From Nonomuraea aurantiaca (GTDB lineage: Bacteria; Actinomycetota; Actinomycetes; Streptosporangiales; Streptosporangiaceae): 64,000 nucleotides of DNA. Position numbers and translations under genes: made by a program. The notes beneath the pieces were generated by a model. The model did not search any database and was not told the DNA's origin. It worked only from the letters and a program-made list of their open reading frames with translations. This document shows, in pieces, positions 15,978-25,818 of this stretch. Position 1 is the stretch's first letter, and the number at the start of each line of letters is the position of its first letter. The stretch spans positions 1 through 64,000 of the forward strand of contig NZ_JAIWNB010000037.1 in assembly GCF_020215705.1 (NCBI RefSeq), in the 5' to 3' direction.

Positions 15978-16724
15978 ATGTGCGGGAGATACGCGTCGGC
16001 GCGCAAGAAGCACGAGCTGCTGGAGGAGTTCCAGGTCGAGCTCGACGGTGACCCCGACAAGGAGCTCGGGCCCGACTACAACGTCGCGCCCACCAAGAAC
16101 GTCTACGCCGTCCTCAGCCGGGTCCCGAAGGACGCCGAGCGGGCCGTGCGGCAGCTGCGGATCGTCAGGTGGGGGCTGGTGCCGGCCTGGGCGAAGGACC
16201 CGTCGGTGGGCTCGCGGATGATCAACGCGAGGATCGAGACGGTGGCCGAGAAGCCGTCCTACCGCCAGGCGTTCGCCAAGCGCAGGTGCCTGTTGCCGGC
16301 CGACGGCTACTTCGAGTGGATGCCGGTCGAGGGTGACAAGAAGAAGAAACAGCCCTACTTCATCCATCCGGAAGACGGCGGGGTGCTGGCGATGGCGGGC
16401 CTGTACGAGTTCTGGAAGGACAAGTCGCGCGACGACGACGATCCGCTCAAGTGGCTGGTGACCTGCACGGTCATCACCACCGACGCCGAGGACGACCTGG
16501 GCCGCATCCACGACAGGATGCCGATGATGATCGAGCGGGAGCGCTGGGCGGAGTGGCTCGACCCCAAGCTCACCGACCCCGAGCAGGCCTCGGGGCTGCT
16601 GGTGCCGGCCGACAGCGGGCGGCTGACGGCGCTGGCCGTTTCCACAGATGTCAACAATGTTCGGAACAACGGCCCGGACCTCATCAAACCCCTGCCCCCG
16701 GAGGAGGAAACCGCTCTCCGCTGA
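15978..16724 (+). CDS. SOS response-associated peptidase (SRAP/YedK, HMCES type)
   Basis: 248 residues. It begins with the invariant MCGRYA, whose Cys2 becomes the N-terminal nucleophile that crosslinks to abasic sites in single-stranded DNA. The other active-site elements are present: INARIET (Asn), PADGYFEW (Glu) and RIHDRMPMM (His). It shields abasic sites from strand breakage. It stands divergent to aroA, with about 95 bases between the start codons. Confidence 0.96.
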   Translation: MCGRYASARKKHELLEEFQVELDGDPDKELGPDYNVAPTKNVYAVLSRVPKDAERAVRQLRIVRWGLVPAWAKDPSVGSRMINARIETVAEKPSYRQAFAKRRCLLPADGYFEWMPVEGDKKKKQPYFIHPEDGGVLAMAGLYEFWKDKSRDDDDPLKWLVTCTVITTDAEDDLGRIHDRMPMMIERERWAEWLDPKLTDPEQASGLLVPADSGRLTALAVSTDVNNVRNNGPDLIKPLPPEEETALR

Positions 16725-16877
16725 AGGTGTAAGAGCCAGGCTTAGTGGGCATTCGGTGGGGAAAGCGATGCATCCGTTCACCCGGAGTCACCGCCACACA
16801 TGCCCCCCAATGCGCCGGGTAGGACTTCCGGGGAGTCCCGCTGCGGCTTGCCCCCCTTTACCCGGAGGTGCGGATTC

Positions 16878-17210
16878 GTGGACGACGCGACCGCTCGTAA
16901 GCAGCTGGAGAAGATGCTCGCGGACCTGGACCGATCGATCGGGGTGCTGCAGGGCGACCCCGTCGCGATCCGCGACTACTCCGCGGCCGACGCGGGGTCC
17001 GACCTGACCGACGCCGACCGCGCCCAGGCCATGCTCACCGTCGCCACCGCGCAGCGCAGGGCCGTGATCGAGGCGCTCAAGCGCGTGGACGAAGGTACGT
17101 ACGGCAGCTGCGTCGACTGCGGCAGGCCGGTTCCGGAGGGCCGGTTGGAGGCCCGTCCGGAGGCCGCGCGGTGCGTGGAGTGCCAGGGCAGGCAGGAACG
17201 CCGCCGCTAG
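16878..17210 (+). CDS. TraR/DksA-family zinc-finger protein
   Basis: 110 residues from the GTG at 16878, which has CGGAGG about nine bases upstream. The N-terminal half is a coiled-coil hairpin (QLEKMLADLDRSIGVLQ). The C-terminal half is a four-Cys zinc finger: C-V-D-C-G-R-P then C-V-E-C. DksA-type proteins reach into the RNA polymerase secondary channel. Small actinobacterial members (RbpA-unrelated) have less defined roles. An upstream in-frame ATG at 16800 lacks a ribosome site. Confidence 0.9.
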   Translation: MDDATARKQLEKMLADLDRSIGVLQGDPVAIRDYSAADAGSDLTDADRAQAMLTVATAQRRAVIEALKRVDEGTYGSCVDCGRPVPEGRLEARPEAARCVECQGRQERRR

Positions 17211-17221
17211 CGGACGGCGGG

Positions 17222-18064
17222 TCAGCTCTTGCGGACGCTGGCCACGAGGTGGATGCCGACCGTGTCGTCGTCGTCAGGGTGCGCGTCGAGCTCGGTGCGC
17301 ACCAGCCAGGCCAGCGACCTGGCGTCGGAGCCCAGCACGTGGTCGACGGTGGAGGGCGACAGGACGGTGCGCGGGCGTACCCACTCCACCTCCAGACCGG
17401 CGCCGGTCAGCAGCTCGCGCAGCTGCGCGCTGCTGAAGCAGCGGGTGATGCTGCCGTCGGGCCACGGCACCAGCATGACCTCGCCCGTCTGCCGCAGGTG
17501 CTGCCACTGCTCCTGCTCGGCGAGGATCGCCATGCCCAGCACCAGGGAGTCGACGCAGATCAGCGCCCGGCCGCCGGGCCGCAGCACCCGGAACACGTCG
17601 CTCATCGCCGACTCGGCCATGAGCTCGATCGACATGGCGCGTTCCTCGGCGACGACCGCGTCCACGCTCTCGTCGGGGAGGAAGGCCAGGTCGTCGGCGC
17701 GTACGTGGCGCACGCGCCCGGCGTCGCGCAGCCGCGCCTGCGGGTCGGGAGCCGAGGGGCTCAACGACAAGGAAGTGGTACGGCGGAAGTCGAGCAGCTC
17801 GATCACCCGGTGCCCGGCTCTGGCGGCCTGCCCGGACCAGCGTCCGCGGCCGCCTGACAGGTCGAGGACGACGGAGGGTTGGGTGGGGAGCCACCGGGTC
17901 AGCTGCTCGGCGACAACGGCGCGGTAGAAGGTCCAGTACGGCCCGAGCGTCCCTGAGCCGTTCAGTTCCTCGGCCGGAATGGGCAGCACACGCGACTCCT
18001 GGGTTCCGGGAAAATGGCTACCAGCCGGTACGTATGGTTTTCCCCGCACCGGGTCGTTCGTCAC
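17222..18064 (-). CDS. Class I SAM-dependent methyltransferase
   Basis: 280 residues with methyltransferase motif I VVLDLSGGRGRWSGQAARAG at about residues 65-84 and a post-motif region VFRVLRPGGRALICVDSL. The substrate is unknown. The GTG at 18064 is used. Its promoter region is shared with sigR, transcribed the other way; a SigR-like promoter begins 13 bases upstream of this start. Confidence 0.83.
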   Translation of the reverse strand: MTNDPVRGKPYVPAGSHFPGTQESRVLPIPAEELNGSGTLGPYWTFYRAVVAEQLTRWLPTQPSVVLDLSGGRGRWSGQAARAGHRVIELLDFRRTTSLSLSPSAPDPQARLRDAGRVRHVRADDLAFLPDESVDAVVAEERAMSIELMAESAMSDVFRVLRPGGRALICVDSLVLGMAILAEQEQWQHLRQTGEVMLVPWPDGSITRCFSSAQLRELLTGAGLEVEWVRPRTVLSPSTVDHVLGSDARSLAWLVRTELDAHPDDDDTVGIHLVASVRKS

Positions 18065-18077
18065 CTTCTATCTTGCG

Positions 18078-18103
18078 GGAACAGACGAGGGCGCGGGCGT
18101 GTT
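18078..18103 (+). promoter_or_regulatory. SigR-type promoter upstream of sigR
   Basis: GGAAC at 18078-18082, an 18-base spacer and GTT at 18101-18103. This matches the GGAAT-N18-GTT pattern of SigR-dependent promoters in Streptomyces with one mismatch in the -35. It predicts that SigR drives its own gene during thiol oxidative stress. Confidence 0.65.
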
Positions 18104-18232
18104 GCGACGTGCATGCTCACATTGCTCGAACCCCTCCCCAGTGACGGACCGGTCCGTGACGAGCGGGTATTCTCCCCTGAGTACGGTGTACCGCAACAGC
18201 CGGCCACCGGTGATCTTAGGGGGGTGGGTCCG

Positions 18233-18829
18233 GTGCCCGCGACAGGCGCGGAGACTCTGGAACAGCGAAGTGAGCGGTTCGAGCGCGAAGCCATGCCTTA
18301 CCTCGAGCAGCTCTACTCCGCGGCGCTCCGGATGACCCGGAACCCAGCGGACGCGGAGGACCTGCTTCAGGAGACCTTCGCCAAGGCGTTCGCGTCGTTC
18401 CACCAGTTCCAGGAAGGTACGAACCTCAAGGCGTGGCTCTACCGGATCCTGACCAACACCTTCATCAACAGCTATCGCAAGAAGCAGCGCGAGCCCAAGC
18501 AGTCGGGCACCGAGGAGATCGAGGACTGGCAGCTCGCCCGCGCTGAGTCGCACACGTCGAGCGGACTGAAGTCGGCCGAGGTCGAGGCGCTCGAGCATCT
18601 CCCCGACGGTGATATCAAGCAGGCCCTGGCGGTCCTGCCCGAGGAGTTCCGGATCGCGGTCTATCTGGCCGACGTCGAGGGCTTCCCGTACAAGGAGATC
18701 GCCGACATCATGGGGACCCCGATCGGCACCGTGATGTCCAGGCTGCACCGCGGTCGCAGGCAGCTCCGCGGACTTCTCGAGGACTACGCCCGCGAGCGCG
18801 GCCTGGTCCCGGCGGAGGGATCGAAATGA
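18233..18829 (+). CDS. sigR: RNA polymerase sigma factor SigR (thiol-oxidative stress)
   Basis: ECF sigma factor of the SigR/SigH group, about 198 residues from the GTG at 18233, which follows a G-rich ribosome site. Region 2 is seen as MRNPADAEDLLQETF-like RMTRNPADAEDLLQETFAKAF with the WLYRILTNTFINSYRK helix. Region 4 is LPEEFRIAVYLADVEGFPYKEIADIM. It directs transcription of disulfide-stress genes such as thioredoxin and mycothiol systems. An in-frame ATG at 18113 would add 40 residues, resembling the longer unstable SigR' isoform known in Streptomyces. It overlaps rsrA by 4 bases. Confidence 0.93.
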   Translation: MPATGAETLEQRSERFEREAMPYLEQLYSAALRMTRNPADAEDLLQETFAKAFASFHQFQEGTNLKAWLYRILTNTFINSYRKKQREPKQSGTEEIEDWQLARAESHTSSGLKSAEVEALEHLPDGDIKQALAVLPEEFRIAVYLADVEGFPYKEIADIMGTPIGTVMSRLHRGRRQLRGLLEDYARERGLVPAEGSK

Positions 18830-19092
18830 GCTGTGGCAACCCGCATGACACCGACTGTCGGGAAGTACTCGACAAGGTCTACTCCTATCTCGACGGCGAG
18901 CTGACCGAGGGCGACGTGGTCGACATCCGCGTGCACCTCGAAGAGTGCAGCCCGTGCCTGAAGGAGTACGACCTCGACAAGGCGATCAAGGCGCTCGTGG
19001 CCAAGCACTGCGGCTGCGACCCGGTCCCCGGCGACCTGCGCTCCAAAGTGCTGGCCCGCATCGCGCAGGTGAGGTCGGAGCTGTCCGACTAG
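18826..19092 (+). CDS. rsrA: Zinc-binding redox-sensing anti-sigma factor RsrA
   Basis: 88 residues with the ZAS motif: DCREVLDKVYSYLDGEL (Cys11 region), then H-L-E-E-C-S-P-C (H-x3-C-x2-C). Further Cys residues occur in KHCGCDPVPG. RsrA binds SigR when reduced and zinc-loaded; disulfide formation releases SigR. The ATG overlaps the sigR stop (ATGA), fitting stoichiometric coexpression. Confidence 0.96.
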   Translation: MSCGNPHDTDCREVLDKVYSYLDGELTEGDVVDIRVHLEECSPCLKEYDLDKAIKALVAKHCGCDPVPGDLRSKVLARIAQVRSELSD

Positions 19093-19101
19093 GATTCCCC
19101 C

Positions 19102-20040
19102 ATGCGCGTGCTTGTCACCGGGGGTGCCGGGTTCATCGGGTCGAATCTCGTCGACCGCCTGCTGGCGGATGGGCATGACGTCGCGGTCGTCGACGACTTC
19201 TCCTCCGGCCGCCGCGACAACCTGGCCGACGCGGCCACGCATGGCCGCTTCCGCCTGCACGAGATCGACGTCCGCGATCCGGCCATGATCGAGCTGGCCG
19301 CCGAGCTGCGGCCCGAGGTCATCTGCCATCTCGCCGCGCAGATCAGCGTACGCAAGAGCGTCACCGACCCGGTCCACGACGCCAGTGTGAACGTCCAGGG
19401 CACCGCGTCGGTCCTGACCGCCGCGCACGAGGCCGGCACCCGCAAGGTGGTCTTCGCCTCCTCCGTCGCGGTCTACGGCCGGCCCGCCACGATCCCGGTG
19501 CCCGGTGACGCCGCCACCGACCCGCGCTCCCCGTACGCCGCCTCCAAGCTGAGCGGCGAGACCTACCTCGCCACGTTCCGGGCGCTCTACGGCATCGAAT
19601 ACACCACGCTCGTGCTGTCCAACGTCTACGGCCCGCGCCAGTCGCCCGAAGGCGAGGCCGGAGTGGTGGCCATCTTCACCGACGGCCTGCTCAGCGGCAC
19701 GCCCACGGTGCTCTACGGCGACGGCACGCAGACCCGCGACTACATCTACGTCGAGGACGTGGTCGACGGCTTCGTCCGGGCCTGTGGAGCCGACGGCAAC
19801 GGGCGCAGGTTCAACCTCGGCACCGGCATCCAGACCACCGACCGCAGGCTGCACGCGCTGATCGCCGACGCGGCCGACGCGCCGGACAAGCCGGGGTTCG
19901 CGCCGCCGCGGGTGGGCGACCTGCCGGCCATGGCGGTCGACCCGGTGCCGGCCTACGAGGGGCTCGGCTGGCAGCCGCGCACCGACCTGGCGACCGGGCT
20001 GAAGAACACGGTCGCCTGGGCGGCCCGTCGCCCAAGGTAG
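19102..20040 (+). CDS. NAD-dependent epimerase/dehydratase, UDP-glucose 4-epimerase-like
   Basis: 312-residue extended short-chain dehydrogenase. NAD-binding motif VTGGAGFIGSNLVDRLL is at the N terminus; HLAAQISVRKSV, the catalytic Ser region VVFASSVAVYG and Y-x3-K (SPYAASKLSGE) follow. NVYGPRQSPEGEAGVVAIF and the GTQTRDYIYVEDVV segment are typical of sugar-nucleotide 4-epimerases. The exact sugar nucleotide is not determined. It begins 9 bases after rsrA and may be read through from it. Confidence 0.9.
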   Translation: MRVLVTGGAGFIGSNLVDRLLADGHDVAVVDDFSSGRRDNLADAATHGRFRLHEIDVRDPAMIELAAELRPEVICHLAAQISVRKSVTDPVHDASVNVQGTASVLTAAHEAGTRKVVFASSVAVYGRPATIPVPGDAATDPRSPYAASKLSGETYLATFRALYGIEYTTLVLSNVYGPRQSPEGEAGVVAIFTDGLLSGTPTVLYGDGTQTRDYIYVEDVVDGFVRACGADGNGRRFNLGTGIQTTDRRLHALIADAADAPDKPGFAPPRVGDLPAMAVDPVPAYEGLGWQPRTDLATGLKNTVAWAARRPR

Positions 20041-20151
20041 TGGATTGATTACGCTTTGCTTGCGATTCTCGACTCTGGCCCTGCACAGACCGGGCCTTCT
20101 GTAGCGTGACCCACAGGAGTCGGCGTAACGAGTCGACGTGGAGGCGAGCAC

Positions 20152-20265
20152 ATGCTGAAGGCTATGATCGCCCGGCTGATCGCGGCCGCGGTGCTGATCA
20201 CCCCTGTGATGACACTGCTGATGAGCGCGGGCGGGGCCCTGCCTCACGGGGTGTCCTGGACCTGA
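20152..20265 (+). CDS. Small single-pass membrane peptide (37 aa)
   Basis: Starts at the ATG at 20152 with GGAGG seven bases upstream, a strong ribosome site. The product begins MLKAMIARLIAAAVLITP, continues as one hydrophobic helix (residues about 5-27) and ends HGVSWT. It lies 19 bases before the HD phosphohydrolase gene. The function is unknown; position suggests a partner or leader of the two HD proteins. Confidence 0.6.
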   Translation: MLKAMIARLIAAAVLITPVMTLLMSAGGALPHGVSWT

Positions 20266-20283
20266 GCACCCTTGGGGGCCGCA

Positions 20284-21639
20284 ATGCGTGATCTGCCGTG
20301 GCCTGCGAAGGTCTATCTCATCGCCGTCATCGGCGCGGCGACCATCCTCCTCGGACATAGCGTGATCACTTCCGGGCGCCTGGTGGCACCCGGCGATCTG
20401 GGCATCCTGCTGGTGCTCGCGCTGCTGTTCCTGGTCTGTGAGTCGATGCCGACGTTGCTGAACGTGGAGCAGTTCGCGGTGTCCGTGAGCTTCTCCGCTG
20501 CTCTGGCCGCTGTCGTCCTGATCGGTCCAGAAGGGGCCGCTCTGGTGGGGTTCACGGCGGTCTTCAGCGTGCGGCCGGGGCTGCCGTTGATCAAGAGGCT
20601 GTTCAACGGGGCGCAGTTCGCGATCTGCGGCTACGCGGCCGGCTGGATCTACCAGGGGCTGGGCGGCGCCTCCGGCGTGCCGGGGGTCAACGCCTTCGAC
20701 GACCTCATCGGCCCTTACGCCGCGGCGACGGGCGTGTTCGTGCCGCTCAACATCGTGCTCACGCTGACCATGATCCGGCTGGCGACCCGGGTGCGGGCCA
20801 TGGAGGTGCCGCTGCGGGGCATGGTCCAGTTCCTGCTGTCCTACCTGGGTTACGGCACGTTCGGGCTGCTGGTGGCCGGGCTCTGGGCGACCGTGCAGTC
20901 GATCTCGGCGGTGCTGGTGCTGCTGCCGCTGTTCGTCGCCCGCTGGGCGTTCGGCCAATATCACGCGCAGCAGCGCTCGTACGACGCCACGATCGCCGCG
21001 CTGTGCCAGGCGGTCGAGACGAAGGACTACTACACCAGGGGCCACTGCACCCGCGTCTCGCTGGCCTCCTCGATGATCGCTCAGGAGATCGGCATGGGCC
21101 TGGAGCGGCTGCGCGCCATCCGCTACGCGGGCATGCTGCACGACGTGGGCAAGCTCGGCGTGCCGACCAAGGTGCTGCAGAAGGAGGGGCCGCTGACCGA
21201 GGAGGAGTTCGCCGCGATCCAGCTCCACCCGATGCGCGGGCTGGAGATCGTCCGAGGGATCGACTTCCTCGACGAGGCCTACGCCGGGATCATGCACCAC
21301 CACGAACGCCACGACGGCAAGGGATATCCGATGGGGCTCGCGGCCGACGAGATCCCGGAGTTCGCCCGGATCATCGCCGTGGCCGACGCGTTCGACTCGA
21401 TGACGTCCGACCGCTCCTACCGCCACGCCCGCTCGGTGGAGGTGGCGGTCGACGAGCTGCGCAAGAACGCGGGCCGCCAGTTCGACCCGGTCATGGTGGC
21501 GGCCTTCGCCAGAGCGCTCGAACGCGAGCCATGGCAGCCGCCCCGCCGCGTCGAGTCGCCGCCGCCCGAAGCGACCGAGACCCCGATCAAGGATCATGAC
21601 GACCCGACCAGGCCGATCGAAGTGGTGAGCGGGCCTTGA
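20284..21639 (+). CDS. Membrane HD-GYP-type phosphohydrolase
   Basis: About 451 residues. The N-terminal half has roughly seven or eight hydrophobic segments (for example VYLIAVIGAATILLG). The C-terminal half is an HD-GYP domain: RGHCTRVSLASSMIAQEIG, the HD motif AGMLHDVGKLGVP, a HHHERHDGKGYPMGL box (the GYP signature) and IIAVADAFDSMTSDRSYR. HD-GYP proteins usually hydrolyse cyclic-di-GMP. The ATG at 20284 has GGGGG upstream; a TTG at 20272 is possible. The gene overlaps the next one by 4 bases. Confidence 0.88.
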   Translation: MRDLPWPAKVYLIAVIGAATILLGHSVITSGRLVAPGDLGILLVLALLFLVCESMPTLLNVEQFAVSVSFSAALAAVVLIGPEGAALVGFTAVFSVRPGLPLIKRLFNGAQFAICGYAAGWIYQGLGGASGVPGVNAFDDLIGPYAAATGVFVPLNIVLTLTMIRLATRVRAMEVPLRGMVQFLLSYLGYGTFGLLVAGLWATVQSISAVLVLLPLFVARWAFGQYHAQQRSYDATIAALCQAVETKDYYTRGHCTRVSLASSMIAQEIGMGLERLRAIRYAGMLHDVGKLGVPTKVLQKEGPLTEEEFAAIQLHPMRGLEIVRGIDFLDEAYAGIMHHHERHDGKGYPMGLAADEIPEFARIIAVADAFDSMTSDRSYRHARSVEVAVDELRKNAGRQFDPVMVAAFARALEREPWQPPRRVESPPPEATETPIKDHDDPTRPIEVVSGP

Positions 21640-22898
21640 CGCGTGCCTTCCAGAGCCTGGACTCCGGGCAACTGCTGCTCATCTGCGGGGCGGGGCTGGT
21701 CGCGGTGGCCGGCGTCGCGCACACCTCCGCCGTGGGGCTCGACCGGCCCGAGATCGCGATCGGCTTCGGCGCGCTGATCGCGGTCGGCGAGCTGGCCAGG
21801 CTCACCATGCCGGGAAACCGGGAGGTCGCGCCCATCGGCGCCGCCGCCGCGCTCGGCTACACGCTGCTGCTCGACCTCAGCGACAACCCGCTGCGCCACA
21901 CGGCGCTCCAGGTGGTGGCCGTCATCGCGGTCGGCATGATCGCCGGCGCGCTGCCGCACCTGGCGGTCGGCCGCCCGCCCCGCCTCGACGCCATGGCGCG
22001 CCGCCTGCTGACCGGCGCGCTGCTCGCCTTCGCCTTCCGTCCGCTGGCCGACCCGCTCTTCCAGCTGACCCGGCAGGACCCTCCGACGTGGTGGCCGGCG
22101 CTCGGCGTCATGGTCACGCTCATCACGCTCACCCTGCTGATCGACGTGCTGATCGCGGCCCTGCTCAGGGCCGAGCAGGTGCGCACCGCCTTCAAGGTGG
22201 CCGTACGCGACGAGCTCAACATGGCCTTCCCGCTCGGCGCCGCCGTGGCCGCGTCCGGCGTGCTGCTCGCGCTGGCCACCCACAGCATGGACCTGGTGGC
22301 GCTGCTGGTCTTCGCAGCTCCGCTGCTGGTCACTCAGGTGGCCTTCCGCAAGTACGCCGGGATCCGCGCCACCTACCTGCAGACCGTACGGGCCCTGTCC
22401 CGGGTCACGGAGGTCGGTGGCTACGTCGAGCCCGGCCACTCGCGCCGGGTGAGCCGCCTGGCCGTGGCGGTCGGCCGCGAGCTGGGCATGGCGGAGCCGG
22501 AGCTGCTGGAGCTCGAGTACGCGGCCCTCATGCACGACATCGGCCAGCTGTCCCTGAGCGACCCCATCCCGGGCGGCGCGACGGTGCTCGCCGATCCCGC
22601 ACAGGCCCGCCGCATCGCCGAGCTGGGCGCCGAGGTGATCAAGCAGACGGGAGTGCTCGACCGGGTGGCCGAGCTCGTACGCCGCCAATGCGACCAGATC
22701 GCCGAGGACCCACCGCTGTCCAGCCGGATCATCAAGGCGGCCAACGCCTACGACGACCTGGTCGGCGGGTCGGCCGATCGGGATCGGGCGGGGGCGGCGC
22801 TTGAGCGGCTGCGGCTGGCGGTGGGCACCGCGTATGATCCGGCGGCGATCGAGGCGATGACCCGGGTCGTGGACCGGTTAGCGGTCCACAAGCTGTAA
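21636..22898 (+). CDS. Membrane HD-domain protein with degenerate GYP box
   Basis: 420 residues, built like its upstream neighbour: hydrophobic N-terminal region (residues about 10-240) then an HD domain. The HD motif is kept (LMHDIGQLSLSDP, preceded by EPGHSRRVSRLAVAVG). The GYP element is not: the equivalent place reads RRQCDQIAEDPPLSSRII. The two genes form a tandem paralogous pair coupled by a TTGA start/stop overlap. This one may hydrolyse another nucleotide or regulate its partner. Confidence 0.83.
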   Translation: MTRAFQSLDSGQLLLICGAGLVAVAGVAHTSAVGLDRPEIAIGFGALIAVGELARLTMPGNREVAPIGAAAALGYTLLLDLSDNPLRHTALQVVAVIAVGMIAGALPHLAVGRPPRLDAMARRLLTGALLAFAFRPLADPLFQLTRQDPPTWWPALGVMVTLITLTLLIDVLIAALLRAEQVRTAFKVAVRDELNMAFPLGAAVAASGVLLALATHSMDLVALLVFAAPLLVTQVAFRKYAGIRATYLQTVRALSRVTEVGGYVEPGHSRRVSRLAVAVGRELGMAEPELLELEYAALMHDIGQLSLSDPIPGGATVLADPAQARRIAELGAEVIKQTGVLDRVAELVRRQCDQIAEDPPLSSRIIKAANAYDDLVGGSADRDRAGAALERLRLAVGTAYDPAAIEAMTRVVDRLAVHKL

Positions 22899-23126
22899 CC
22901 CCGGGTGCGGCGACGATGGCTCGTCACACGACCGCCTCGAACCGTGTGATGGTGGTTGGGGTCTTGGGGGATGCCCCTGGCCGCGCAGCACCCCCGCGAC
23001 CAGCGTGCCTGATGGCCCCGCCTTCGGTCGAGAGCGAGCAGCACCTGACCGTTTTGTGACTATGTGTTCTGTACGTTCGGTTTTTGGGTCATGTCTCTGC
23101 TGCTGAGAACCCAAGGAGCAACGTCC

Positions 23127-23957
23127 ATGGAGCACCACCACGTCACCCGCACCCCGATTTTCCGCCGCGCCATCCACTGGCTCATCGCGATGGCCGTCGC
23201 TCTCCTGCTCATCCTGTGGTTCGCGGCGGACGCCTCGGCGGAGAACGGCCAGCCCGCGAGACCGACCGTCGTGCTCGTCCATGGGGCGTTCGCGGACTCC
23301 TCCAGCTGGAACGGGGTCGTGAGCAGGCTGCTGGCTCACGGGTATCCGGCGATCGCCGTCGCCGTTCCGCTGCGCGGGGTCAAGAGTGACGCGGCCTACG
23401 TGTCCGATGTCCTTCGCAGCATCAAGGGGCCTGTCGTGCTCGTCGGGCACTCCTATGGCGGGATGGTGATCACCGAGGCCGCGGTCGGTAATAAGCACAT
23501 CAAGAGTCTCGTTTACGTCGCCGCCTTCGCCCCCGAGAAGGGAGAGAGTGCCGCGAAGCTGTCGGGCCGCTTCCCGGGCAGCACGCTCGCCCCTACGCTG
23601 GCGCCTCCGGTGAGCGTTCCCGGTGGAAAGGACCTCTTGATCCGGCAGGACAAATTCTGGAAGCAGTTCGCCGCCGATCTCCCGGAGAAGAAGGCCAGAT
23701 TGATGGCCGTCGCCCAGCGCCCCGTGACCGAAGCCGGGCTCAACGATCCGGCCGACGCCTCGGCGTGGAAGACGATCCCCTCGTGGTTCGTCTACGGAGA
23801 GCTTGACAAGAACATTCCGCCGGCGGCCCACGCGTTCATGGCCAAGCGGGCCAAGGCCAAGGAGAGCGTCGAGGTCAAGGGGGCCTCGCACGTGGTGATG
23901 ATCTCCCGTCCCGGGATGGTCGCCAGGCTGATCCGGGATGCCGCCGGCGAGAGGTAG
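23127..23957 (+). CDS. Secreted or membrane-anchored alpha/beta hydrolase
   Basis: 276 residues from the ATG at 23127 with AAGGAG eight bases upstream. An N-terminal hydrophobic helix (WLIAMAVALLLILWFAADASA) gives a signal or anchor. The hydrolase fold follows: oxyanion VLVHGAFADSSSW, nucleophile elbow VGHSYGGMV, the acid in VYGELDKNIPP and the His in GASHVVMISRP. The family includes salicylate-esterase-like and haloperoxidase-like enzymes. The substrate is unknown. Confidence 0.88.
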   Translation: MEHHHVTRTPIFRRAIHWLIAMAVALLLILWFAADASAENGQPARPTVVLVHGAFADSSSWNGVVSRLLAHGYPAIAVAVPLRGVKSDAAYVSDVLRSIKGPVVLVGHSYGGMVITEAAVGNKHIKSLVYVAAFAPEKGESAAKLSGRFPGSTLAPTLAPPVSVPGGKDLLIRQDKFWKQFAADLPEKKARLMAVAQRPVTEAGLNDPADASAWKTIPSWFVYGELDKNIPPAAHAFMAKRAKAKESVEVKGASHVVMISRPGMVARLIRDAAGER

Positions 23958-24188
23958 CTCGCCCTGGTCCGCGGATGGTGCGGCGGCTGCGACTACAACA
24001 GCCCGCAGCCCTATTCCGGCGGCTCCGCTGTGCTGGGTCAGCGGCCGTTCTCCTGGAGGCCCACAGCCATGTGCGGTGGGTGGCTATGCCGTAAGGCGTG
24101 GGGTTTGTGGGGTTTCTACAGAAGACGTCCGCGCGATCGGTGGTTTAGCGGGAAAAGGACCTCAGGCCAACAGCCGTAGGGTGGGCGG

Positions 24189-25556
<1,368 letters not shown>

Positions 25557-25588
25557 CATTGTCAGCTCATTGGAAGAGGGGAGTCGCG

Positions 25589-25801
25589 GTGGCTGAGGTA
25601 CGCGCGGAGATGGTGGCGAACGTCTGGAAGGTCGTCGTCCAGGAGGGCGACACCGTCTCCGAGGGCGACACGCTGGTCATCCTCGAGTCGATGAAGATGG
25701 AGATCCCCGTCCTGGCCGAGGACGAGGGCGTCGTCGCGCAGCTCAAGGTCGGCGAGGGCGACGTGATCCAGGAGGGCGACCTGATCGCCGTCATCGAATA
25801 G
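25589..25801 (+). CDS. Short biotin carboxyl carrier protein
   Basis: 70 residues forming one biotinyl domain: VAEVRAEMVANVWKVVVQEGD, the biotinylation motif ESMKMEIPV and GDVIQEGDLIAVIE. Lys in MKM is the biotin site. The GTG at 25589 has GGGGAG 5 bases upstream and gives the usual short family length; an ATG at 25553 overlapping the accC stop would add 12 unrelated residues. It resembles the short biotinylated protein near sigH in mycobacteria. Confidence 0.92.
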   Translation: MAEVRAEMVANVWKVVVQEGDTVSEGDTLVILESMKMEIPVLAEDEGVVAQLKVGEGDVIQEGDLIAVIE

Positions 25802-25818
25802 CCGCCGGTGCGAAGATC

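Noticed and set aside
13352..16051. 899-codon plus-strand frame across rsgA and aroA
   Set aside because: It is antisense to two clear genes. The translated sequence is low complexity (AGRGDRAARD-type) and has no domain.
18784..21597. 937-codon minus-strand frame across rsrA, epimerase and HD gene
   Set aside because: It is antisense to four supported genes on the plus strand. The protein is compositionally biased, and no family is recognised.
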